Source of the DNA: DASZHJ01 sp035581425
GTDB lineage: Bacteria; Pseudomonadota; Alphaproteobacteria; ATCC43930; CGMCC-115725
NCBI GenBank assembly: GCA_035581425.1
Contig: DATJVP010000164.1
Span: 1 to 48,277 of the forward strand
Length of the DNA: 48,277 bases
Reading direction: 5' to 3'
A program made the position numbers and the translations under genes. The notes under the pieces were generated by a model. It did no database searches. It saw only the letters and a list, made by a program, of their open reading frames with translations, and was not told the DNA's origin. This document shows positions 41,416-48,277 of this stretch, one piece after another. How positions within the stretch are numbered: position 1 is the stretch's first letter; each line of letters starts with the position of its first letter.

Positions 41416-43685
41416 TGGAACAGAGTTCCGCCATCACCGGCTCGCGCAGGCTTCTCCGCCGGCTCCGGGACGTGATGGCCGGCTCCGGGACCGCCCAAGA
41501 GCGCCTCAATACCATCGTCCGCATCGTCGCCGCCGACATGGTGGCGGAAGTCTGCTCGACCTACGTGCTGCGCGCGGGCGAGGTGCTCGAGCTCTTCGCG
41601 ACCGAGGGCTTGCGGCCGGAGGCCGTGCACCGTACCCGGCTCCGCGTCGGCGAGGGTCTCGTGGGCTTGATCGCCGCGAGTGGGCGGCCCTTGGCGCTCG
41701 CGGATGCGCAATCGCATCCCGATTTCGCCTATCGTCCGGAGACCGGCGAGGAGATCTTCCACTCGCTCATGGGCGTGCCGATCCTTCGCGGCGACCGCGT
41801 CCTCGGCGTCCTCGTGGTACAGAACCGCATCCAGCGCCACTACACCGAGGACGACATCGAGGTCCTGCAGACCATTGCGATGGTGATGGCGGAGCTCGTG
41901 GCGTCGGGCGAGCTCGTGAGTCCGAGCGAACGCCAGCCCGGCACCGGGACCGGCCTCTCGGTCGTCCGCCTCGACGGCGTCCGCCTCAATCCCGGCCTCG
42001 CCGTGGGTGCGGCCGTCATCCACGCGCCGCGCATCGTCGCGCGCCAGATAGTGGCCGAGGACCCGCAGGCCGAGCTCGAGCGCCTGCGCGCGGCGCTCTC
42101 CTCTATGCAATCCGCGATCGACGCCATGCTCGCGGAGAGCGACGTGGCGCGCGGCGGCGAGCATCGCGAGATTCTCGAGACCTACCGCATGTTCGCCGCC
42201 GACCGCGGCTGGATCCAGCGCATGCGCGAGGCGGTCTCGGGAGGCCTCACGGCGGAGGCCGCGGTGACGAAGGTCCAGGACGACACCCGCGTCCGCATGA
42301 GCCAGATACCCGACCGCTATCTCCGCGAGCGCTTGCACGATTTCGAGGACCTGACCAACCGGCTCCTGCAGCACCTCGCGGGAAATCCCGCGACCTCGGC
42401 GCTCGCGGAGTTGCCCGAAGAATTCGTGCTGGTCGCGCGCTCGCTTGGACCCGCGGAGCTTCTGGACTACGACCGCCGCCGCTTGCGCGCGGTCGTGCTC
42501 GAGGAGGGCTCGGCGACGGCGCACGTCGCGATCGTCGCGCGCGCCCTCGACATTCCGATGGTCGGCCGCGCCAAGGGCACGCTGCAGCGCATCGAGGCCG
42601 GCGATGTCCTGGTGGTGAACGGCGACGAAGCGCACGTCCTCGTGCGCCCCGGCGAGGACGTGATGCAGTCGGTCGAGCAGGCGATCAAGGTCCGCATCGG
42701 CGACCGCGTGCGCTACGCCGCTCTGCGCTCGCTCCCGGCGGAGACGCGCGACGGCGTTGCTGTCTCGCTGCTCTTGAACGCCGGCCTCACGCTCGACTTG
42801 CCGCATCTCGACGAGACCGGCGCGGAGGGGATCGGGCTCTTTCGTACCGAGCTCCCCTTCATGATCCGGAACGCCTTCCCCGGCGTCGCCGCGCAAGTCG
42901 ATCTCTACGCCCGAGTCCTCGAGCAGGCGCGCGAGCGCCCCGTCGTGTTCCGCACCCTCGACATCGGCGGCGACAAGCTTCTGCCCTACATGCCGGAGGT
43001 GCGGGACGAGAATCCCGCCATGGGCTGGCGCGCGCTCCGGATCGCGCTCGACCGTCCGGCGATGCTGCGCCAGCAACTCCGCGCGCTCATTCGCGCGAGC
43101 GTGGGACGGCCGCTGCAGGTGATGTTCCCGATGGTGGCGGAGGTGGCGGAATTCGAGACCGCGCGGATCGTCCTCGAGAAGGAGCTCGCACGGTGCCGCT
43201 CGCGCGGCGAGCCGCTGCCGACGGAGGTGAAGGCCGGCGTCATGGTGGAGGTGCCGGCGCTGCTCTTTCAGCTTCCGGCGCTTCTGAGCCGCGTCGATTT
43301 CCTTTCCGTCGGCACCAACGACCTCGCGCAATTCCTCTTCGCGAGCGATCGCGGCAACCCGCGCTTGGCCGAGCGCTACGACACGCTCTCACCGGCGTTT
43401 CTTGGCGCGCTCGCGGAGGTCGTGCGCGCGGCCAATGAGCGGAACGTCCCCGTCGGCGTCTGCGGCGAGATGGCGGGCTCGCCGCTCGACGCAATGGCGC
43501 TGGTGGGTCTCGGCGTTCGCTCACTCTCGATGGCGCCAAGCGGCATCGGCCCGGTCAAGGCGATGATCCGCAGCCTATCGGTGGCGCCGGTCGAGGAGCT
43601 CATCCGCCGCCATCTCGGCGCAGCCGACCGCACGCTCCGCCCCAAGCTCAAGGCCTTCGCGCGGGACCATGGCGTCAAGGTTTGA
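41415..43685 (+). CDS. ptsP: Phosphoenolpyruvate-protein phosphotransferase, nitrogen PTS enzyme I
   Basis: First phosphoryl carrier of PTS-Ntr: takes phosphate from PEP and passes it to NPr, then EIIA-Ntr, linking carbon/nitrogen state to potassium transport and other targets. The 756 residues begin with a GAF domain (about 10-165), which senses small ligands such as glutamine in this family, then the HPr-binding and phosphohistidine domain with H370 in GSATAHVAIVARA, and the PEP-binding barrel with LPYMPEVRDENPAMGWRALR and the active cysteine in VGVCGEMAGSPL. ATG 41415 has GGAGG at 41406-41410 and overlaps the previous stop codon. Confidence 0.97.
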   Translation: MEQSSAITGSRRLLRRLRDVMAGSGTAQERLNTIVRIVAADMVAEVCSTYVLRAGEVLELFATEGLRPEAVHRTRLRVGEGLVGLIAASGRPLALADAQSHPDFAYRPETGEEIFHSLMGVPILRGDRVLGVLVVQNRIQRHYTEDDIEVLQTIAMVMAELVASGELVSPSERQPGTGTGLSVVRLDGVRLNPGLAVGAAVIHAPRIVARQIVAEDPQAELERLRAALSSMQSAIDAMLAESDVARGGEHREILETYRMFAADRGWIQRMREAVSGGLTAEAAVTKVQDDTRVRMSQIPDRYLRERLHDFEDLTNRLLQHLAGNPATSALAELPEEFVLVARSLGPAELLDYDRRRLRAVVLEEGSATAHVAIVARALDIPMVGRAKGTLQRIEAGDVLVVNGDEAHVLVRPGEDVMQSVEQAIKVRIGDRVRYAALRSLPAETRDGVAVSLLLNAGLTLDLPHLDETGAEGIGLFRTELPFMIRNAFPGVAAQVDLYARVLEQARERPVVFRTLDIGGDKLLPYMPEVRDENPAMGWRALRIALDRPAMLRQQLRALIRASVGRPLQVMFPMVAEVAEFETARIVLEKELARCRSRGEPLPTEVKAGVMVEVPALLFQLPALLSRVDFLSVGTNDLAQFLFASDRGNPRLAERYDTLSPAFLGALAEVVRAANERNVPVGVCGEMAGSPLDAMALVGLGVRSLSMAPSGIGPVKAMIRSLSVAPVEELIRRHLGAADRTLRPKLKAFARDHGVKV

Positions 43686-43740
43686 GACTCGCCATTTGCC
43701 GCAGGAGCGATAGACTTCTCGGGCACGGGAGGAGCAGCCA

Positions 43741-45090
43741 ATGAACTCTGCAGCAGCGCTCGTCGAGTCGGATCGGCGTCACCTAATCCATCCGCTCCAT
43801 CATCCGAGGGACCACGAGCATCCGATCCTCATGGTCGAAGGCCGCGGCGAGATGCTGATCGATTCCGACGGCAAGGAATACATCGACGGCCTCTCGAGCC
43901 TGTGGAACGTGAACGCCGGCCACGGCCGCAAGGAATTGGCCGAGGCCGCGGCGACGCAGATGGCGAAGCTCGCCTTTGCCTCCGCCTATGCGGGCGCGTC
44001 GAACATTCCCTCGATCCGGCTGGCGGAGCGGCTGGTCAGCCTCGCCTATCCCAGCACCTCAGGCGTCTACCTCACCACGGCGGGCGCGGAATCGAACGAG
44101 TCCGCCTTCAAGATCGCCCGCTACTATTGGAAGCTTCGGGGCAAGCCCGGCAAGGTGAAGATCTTCTCGCGCATTCACGCCTATCACGGCGTGACGATGG
44201 CCGCGATGAGCGCCACGGGCATGGCTGCCTATCACAAGATGTTCGGCCCGCTCGTGCCGAATTTCCTGCAAGTACCCGCGCCCTATCCTTACCGCTGGGC
44301 CGGGAACGACGATCCCGGGATCGGGGCCGCCGAGGCATTCGAGCAGGCGGTTGTCAGAGAGGGCCCCGAGACGGTCGCGGCGATCATCGCCGAGCCCGTG
44401 ATGGGAGCGGGCGGGGTGATCGTGCCGCCGGATACGTATTTCCCCCGACTGCGGGAGATCTGCGATCGCCACGATATCCTGCTCATCGCGGACGAGGTGA
44501 TCACGGGCTTCGGCCGCACGGGGCGCTGGTTTGCGCTCGGACATTGGGGAGTGGAGCCGGATCTCGTCTCCTTCGCCAAGGGTGTGACGAGTGCATACCT
44601 GCCGCTGGGCGGGGTCATGGTCTCACGCAAGGTGCATCAGGTGATGCTCGATGCGCCGCCGGACCAGAAATTCATGCACGCCGCCACTTACTCCGGCCAT
44701 CCCGCTTGCTGTGCCGTCGGCGTCGCCAATCTCGAAATCATCGAGCGGGACAATCTGGTGGAGCGTGCGGCGATCATGGGCCGGCGGCTGCTCGCAGGCC
44801 TGCAGAGTCTATCGGACTTGCCGAACGTCGGCGACGTCCGCGGCTTGGGGATGATGTGCGGCGTCGAGCTCGTCGAGAGCAAGAAAACGCGCGCGCCGGC
44901 GATCGGCCTCGGTCCAAGGGTCGCACGCGAGGCGCTCTCGCGCGGCCTCCTCATTCGCATTCGCGGTGGCAGCGCGGATCCCGCCATCGGCGATACCATC
45001 TGCGTCGCTCCGCCTCTCATGACGCCCCATGAAACGATCGATCGGATCGTCGACATTCTTCGGGCGTCGATCCCAGCGGCGACTGGATGA
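43741..45090 (+). CDS. Class III (omega) aminotransferase
   Basis: A 449-residue PLP enzyme of the aspartate aminotransferase family, class III. The PLP lysine is K280 in VSFAKGVTSAYLPLGG and the pyridine-binding Asp is D251 in LLIADEVITGFGRTGRW; SLWNVNAGHGRKELAEAA and GVYLTTAGAESNESAFKIAR are typical of the beta-alanine/putrescine:pyruvate group. It would move a terminal amino group from an amine or omega-amino acid to pyruvate. GGAGGAG lies before ATG 43741. Downstream genes encode an amine dehydrogenase and an SDR, so amine catabolism is likely. Substrate not known. Confidence 0.92.
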   Translation: MNSAAALVESDRRHLIHPLHHPRDHEHPILMVEGRGEMLIDSDGKEYIDGLSSLWNVNAGHGRKELAEAAATQMAKLAFASAYAGASNIPSIRLAERLVSLAYPSTSGVYLTTAGAESNESAFKIARYYWKLRGKPGKVKIFSRIHAYHGVTMAAMSATGMAAYHKMFGPLVPNFLQVPAPYPYRWAGNDDPGIGAAEAFEQAVVREGPETVAAIIAEPVMGAGGVIVPPDTYFPRLREICDRHDILLIADEVITGFGRTGRWFALGHWGVEPDLVSFAKGVTSAYLPLGGVMVSRKVHQVMLDAPPDQKFMHAATYSGHPACCAVGVANLEIIERDNLVERAAIMGRRLLAGLQSLSDLPNVGDVRGLGMMCGVELVESKKTRAPAIGLGPRVAREALSRGLLIRIRGGSADPAIGDTICVAPPLMTPHETIDRIVDILRASIPAATG

Positions 45091-45142
45091 GCCTCGGGCT
45101 CTTGCGGCGCTGAGACCGGTGGGCGCGGTGGAACGGGATTAG

Positions 45143-47200
45143 ATGCCACGCGATCCGCGCTACGACGTGCTGTTCGAGCCGGTGCGCATCGGGCCGGTGA
45201 CCGCGCGGAATCGCTTCTATCAGGTGCCGCATTGCAACGGCATGGGGCGCGCGTTTCCTACGCCCATGGCCGTCATGCGCGGGATCAAGGCCGAGGGCGG
45301 CTGGGCCGTCGTTTGCACGGAGCAGTGCGACGTGCATCCGAGCGGCAGCACGCTCAAGGAGATCCGGCTCTGGGACGCGCAGGATATTCCTTACCTCGCG
45401 CGCACCGTCGAGCTCATTCATCGCCACGGCAGCCTCGCGGGGATTGAGCTTACCTTCATGGGCTATCGCGGGATGAACCTCGAATCCCGCGAGCTCCCTA
45501 TGGCGCCGACCGCGCGTCCAGTTCCCTACGCGGTGCCGATCACGGCGCGGACCATGGACCAGTCCGACATCCGCAACGTCCGCCGCTGGCTGCGGCAGGG
45601 TGCGCTCAATGCGCGCAAAGCCGGCTTTGACATCGTTTACGTCTACGCGGGCCACGACCTCGCGCTGCCCCTGCATTTCCTCTCGCGCCGGCACAACCGG
45701 CGGAGCGACGAATACGGCGGCAGCCTCGAGAACCGCTGCCGTCTCTTGCGCGAGCTGATCGTGGAAACCAAGGAGGCCGTCGGCGACACCTGCGCGGTTG
45801 CCGTGCGCCTCGCGGTCGACGAGTTGCTCGGACCCGACGGCATCACCAGCGAGGGCGAGGGCCGCGAGGTGATCGCGATGCTTGCGGAGTTGCCGGATCT
45901 TTGGGACGTGAACGTCAGCGAATGGGAGAACGACAGCGCGACGTCGCGCTTCACCGAGGAGGGCTATCAGGAGCGGTACACCGCCATTGTAAAGCGACTG
46001 ACGACGAAGCCGGTGGTCGGCGTCGGGCGCTACACCTCTCCCGATCACATGGCGGCGCTCGTCAAGAAGGGCGTGCTCGACTTCATCGGCGCGGCAAGAC
46101 CCTCGATCGCCGATCCGTTTCTGCCCCGCAAGATCGAGGAGGGGCGGATCGACGACATCCGCGAGTGCATCGGCTGCAACATCTGCGTCTCCGGCGACAA
46201 GCTCGGCGCGCCCATGCGCTGCACGCAGAATCCCACGACCGGCGAGGAATGGCGCCGCGGCTGGCATCCCGAGCGCCTGCCGCCTGCCGACACCAGCGAT
46301 ACCGTGCTGATCGTAGGCGCGGGCCCTGCGGGGCTCGAGGCGGCGCGCGCGCTCGGCGAGCGCGGCTACAAGGTCGCGCTCGCAGAGGCGGGCCGCGAGC
46401 TCGGCGGCCGCGTCGCCCGTGAGTGCAAGCTCCCGGGCCTCGCCGCCTGGGGTCGGGTGAGGGATTGGCGCGTGGGGCAGCTGCAAAAGCTCTCGACGGT
46501 CGAGATTTTCCGCGAGAGCCGGATGGATGCGAGCGCAGTGCTGGAGGCCGGCTGCTCTCTTGTCGCGCTCGCGACGGGGGCCGTCTGGCGCCGCGACGGC
46601 GTCGGCCGCTCACACGATCGCCCGCTGCCCGGCCTCGGCGAGATCGCCGTCGTAACTCCCGACGATATCCTCGCGGGTGCGAGACCCGAGGGCCCCATCG
46701 TGATCTTCGATGACGACCATTACTACATGGGCGGCATCATCGCGGAGGTTCTGCGCCGCTCGGGATCGGCGGTGACCTTGGTGACGCCCGAGAGCCTGGT
46801 GAGCGCCTTCACGCTCAACACGCTCGAGCAAGCAGCGATCCAGCGAAGGCTGCTGGAACTCGGCGTGACGATCATGACGGGAAAGCGGCTCGTGTCGCTC
46901 GACTCCGATAGCGTGTCGCTCGCCTGCGTTTTCACGGGGCGGATCGAGCCAGTCGCCGCGACAAGCGTCGTACTCGTCACCATGCAGTCCCCGGAGGAAG
47001 CGCTCTACCACGAGCTTGCGGCCCGCGGCGACGATCTACGCCGTGCGGGGGTACAAAGGCTGGTCCGCATCGGCGACTGCCTCGCTCCCGGCACCATCGC
47101 CGCAGCCGTCTACTCCGGCCATCGCTTCGCCCGCGATTTGGATGTCGTCGCCGACGCGGTGCCATTTCGCCGCGAGAATGTGGAGCTCGCGGAATTCTAG
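45143..47200 (+). CDS. Iron-sulfur flavoprotein amine dehydrogenase, histamine dehydrogenase-like
   Basis: A 685-residue protein of the trimethylamine dehydrogenase family, oxidatively deaminating an amine. Part 1 (1-370) is an old-yellow-enzyme barrel: C31 in FYQVPHCNGMG aligns with the 6-S-cysteinyl-FMN cysteine, and catalytic candidates are Y168/H171 (VYVYAGHDL) and D264. The [4Fe-4S] cluster is bound by C342, C345, C348 and C360 (C-x2-C-x2-C-x11-C). Part 2 (380-685) has an ADP-binding fold (VLIVGAGPAGLEAARALGERG). The substrate cage reads Q61, W261, D352, which matches histamine dehydrogenase (Gln, Trp, Asp) rather than trimethylamine dehydrogenase (Tyr, Trp, Trp), judging from recalled alignments. 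Electrons probably go to ETF; no ETF gene is here. Confidence 0.85.
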   Translation: MPRDPRYDVLFEPVRIGPVTARNRFYQVPHCNGMGRAFPTPMAVMRGIKAEGGWAVVCTEQCDVHPSGSTLKEIRLWDAQDIPYLARTVELIHRHGSLAGIELTFMGYRGMNLESRELPMAPTARPVPYAVPITARTMDQSDIRNVRRWLRQGALNARKAGFDIVYVYAGHDLALPLHFLSRRHNRRSDEYGGSLENRCRLLRELIVETKEAVGDTCAVAVRLAVDELLGPDGITSEGEGREVIAMLAELPDLWDVNVSEWENDSATSRFTEEGYQERYTAIVKRLTTKPVVGVGRYTSPDHMAALVKKGVLDFIGAARPSIADPFLPRKIEEGRIDDIRECIGCNICVSGDKLGAPMRCTQNPTTGEEWRRGWHPERLPPADTSDTVLIVGAGPAGLEAARALGERGYKVALAEAGRELGGRVARECKLPGLAAWGRVRDWRVGQLQKLSTVEIFRESRMDASAVLEAGCSLVALATGAVWRRDGVGRSHDRPLPGLGEIAVVTPDDILAGARPEGPIVIFDDDHYYMGGIIAEVLRRSGSAVTLVTPESLVSAFTLNTLEQAAIQRRLLELGVTIMTGKRLVSLDSDSVSLACVFTGRIEPVAATSVVLVTMQSPEEALYHELAARGDDLRRAGVQRLVRIGDCLAPGTIAAAVYSGHRFARDLDVVADAVPFRRENVELAEF

Positions 47201-47222
47201 ACAAGCATAACGGAGGAGACGC

Positions 47223-48029
47223 ATGACCGAACATCTCTCATCCGACTGGCTCGGGCTGCATGGCCGCACCTTCGCCGTCACGGGCGCTGCGAGCGGGATC
47301 GGGCGTGCGATTGCGGGCGCAGCAGCGGCGGCAGGCGCGTCGCTCGTGCTGCTCGACCGTGATATCGCGGGTGCGGAGTCGGTTGCCGCGGAACTGAGCG
47401 CAAAGGGGTGGAGCGCCCTCGCGCTCGCCTGCGACACCTCGGATCCCCGGAGCGTCTCCGCGGCCGCCGAGGAGTCCCTCCGCCGCGCGGGTCCGGCGGC
47501 GGTGCTCGTCAACAACGCGGGCATTCTCCGCTCGGGCAAGCTCGAGAGTCTCTCGCTCGCGGATTGGAACGAGACGCTCGCGATCAATCTCACGGGCTAT
47601 TTCCTCTGCGCGCAGGCCTTCGGCCGGCAGATGCTTGCGGCGCATCGCGGTAGCATGGTCCACATCGCTTCGATCGCTGGCAACGAGCCGCAACTCCGCA
47701 GCGGCGCCTATAGCGCGAGCAAGGCGGGCGTCCTCGTTCTCTCGCGCCAGATCGCCGCCGAGTGGGGCCCCTCGGGCATTCGCAGCAACGCCGTGAGCCC
47801 TGGCCTCATCCGCACGCCCATGAGCGAGGCATTCTACACCGCGCCCGGCATCGCCGAGCGCCGTGCCGCCATCGTGCCGAGCCGCCGCGTGGGTGTGCCC
47901 GAGGACATCGCCGAGGCCGTGCTCTACCTCGCGAGCGATCGCGCCGGCTACGTCAACGGTGCCGAGATCGCCGTCGATGGCGCCTTCAACTCCATCCTAA
48001 TGGACCAGGTGCCGCGGCCCGGATTTTAG
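47223..48029 (+). CDS. Short-chain dehydrogenase/reductase
   Basis: A 268-residue classical SDR. Cofactor loop TGAASGIG (20-27), D70-type segment ALACDTSD, NNAG (97-100), catalytic S150 (HIASIAG), Y163 and K167 (YSASK). GPAGIRSNAVSPGLIRTPM-like sequence near residues 182-202 and the C-terminal DGAFNSIL are standard. NAD is more likely than NADP because an Asp (LLDRD) ends the second beta strand. ATG 47223 follows GGAGGAG and the gap to the amine dehydrogenase is 22 bp, so it is probably cotranscribed and may oxidise the aldehyde or alcohol product of the pathway (inference). Confidence 0.9.
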   Translation: MTEHLSSDWLGLHGRTFAVTGAASGIGRAIAGAAAAAGASLVLLDRDIAGAESVAAELSAKGWSALALACDTSDPRSVSAAAEESLRRAGPAAVLVNNAGILRSGKLESLSLADWNETLAINLTGYFLCAQAFGRQMLAAHRGSMVHIASIAGNEPQLRSGAYSASKAGVLVLSRQIAAEWGPSGIRSNAVSPGLIRTPMSEAFYTAPGIAERRAAIVPSRRVGVPEDIAEAVLYLASDRAGYVNGAEIAVDGAFNSILMDQVPRPGF

Positions 48030-48045
48030 GGCGGATTCCCACGCC

Positions 48046-48277
48046 CTAGCGCATGCCCTGGCGCGCCAGCCGCATGGCGATTTGCGGATCGGAAGACGTT
48101 GCCTGCGCGATATCCGCTTGTGCGCCAACCGCATCGCCCTTCGCGCGCCGCACGAGTCCGCGACCGTACAAGGCCTCGAGATCTTTCGGCCTCTGGCGGA
48201 GTTCCGTATCGAAGGCGGCGAATGCCTGATCGAGTTTCTTCTGGCGAAAATAGATGAAGCCCATCGTCACCTGCACC
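48046..48277 (-). CDS. C-terminal part of a TPR protein, cut by the window edge
   Basis: About 76 C-terminal residues of a gene that begins beyond the right edge. FIYFRQKKLDQAFAAFDTELRQRPKDLEALYGRGLVRRAKGDAVGAQADIAQATSSDP-type sequence shows at least one and a half tetratricopeptide repeats (residue spacing of about 34). TPR proteins mediate protein-protein contacts; nothing more can be said. It is convergent with the SDR gene, with a 16-bp gap. Confidence 0.75.
   Translation of the reverse strand, partial: VQVTMGFIYFRQKKLDQAFAAFDTELRQRPKDLEALYGRGLVRRAKGDAVGAQADIAQATSSDPQIAMRLARQGMR

Noticed and set aside
41178..43331. 717-residue minus-strand frame over ptsP
   Set aside because: Composition of a shadow frame; the plus strand has all enzyme I motifs.

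Overview
The window is 48 kb of high-GC, densely coding chromosomal DNA from an alphaproteobacterium. A GcrA cell-cycle regulator, the divergent ubiG / lysC-ptsP arrangement, ubiquinone synthesis, PTS-Ntr enzyme I and the IF3 sequence all point there. Order is less certain; Rhodospirillales-like or Hyphomicrobiales-like is my inference. I see no rRNA, tRNA, CRISPR array, transposase or prophage gene. Foreign-looking content is limited to short palindromic repeat elements.

Layout. 1-4400 (minus): a tripartite-efflux operon with adaptor, RND pump and the start of an exported protein. 4664-10960: an MFS exporter, a membrane-anchored ferredoxin/adenylate cyclase fusion, a convergent ATP-grasp protein, a ParB-like nuclease-fold protein, a periplasmic DUF1194/VWA-like protein and a small lipoprotein. 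10974-17708: D-2-hydroxyacid dehydrogenase, an unknown 247-residue protein, an HD-domain phosphohydrolase, a YeeZ-like epimerase, an alpha/beta hydrolase and a GT4-GT9 glycosyltransferase pair. 17720-20300: thrS and infC, with a two-stem terminator-like attenuator and an AUA-initiated infC. 20325-22447 (minus): degenerate Nudix protein, truncated autotransporter-like secreted protein, EamA permease. 22523-29773 (minus): alpha-2-macroglobulin plus penicillin-binding protein 1C. 29971-32013: MoxR ATPase plus VWA partner. 32205-35675 (minus): gcrA and a cytochrome bd operon, cydP-cydA-cydB-cydX, in which cydX (32 codons) and the apparently frameshifted cydP are easy to miss. 35934-38931: MFS, GNAT, double cold-shock protein with a hairpin-rich leader, ubiG. 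39084-43685: lysC, a nitronate monooxygenase-like flavoprotein and ptsP in one tightly packed operon. 43741-48029: class III aminotransferase, a histamine/trimethylamine-dehydrogenase-type iron-sulfur flavoprotein and an SDR, probably an amine-degradation unit. The right edge cuts a TPR protein.

Most genes are housekeeping or common accessory genes. The most informative observations are: (i) a cyclase that joins a six-helix, His-rich SdhC-like membrane anchor to a [2Fe-2S] ferredoxin domain and a class III cyclase domain with an altered purine-binding residue; (ii) active-site residues (Gln61, Trp261, Asp352) that place the amine dehydrogenase with histamine dehydrogenase rather than trimethylamine dehydrogenase; (iii) a palindromic repeat translated in frame inside the N-terminus of PbpC; (iv) the small genes, frameshift and relay-like mini-ORF of the cyd operon; and (v) the attenuator and non-canonical start codon at thrS-infC. 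Starts were chosen from ribosome binding sites, signal peptides and family boundaries. All functional statements come from reading the sequence; no database search was run.
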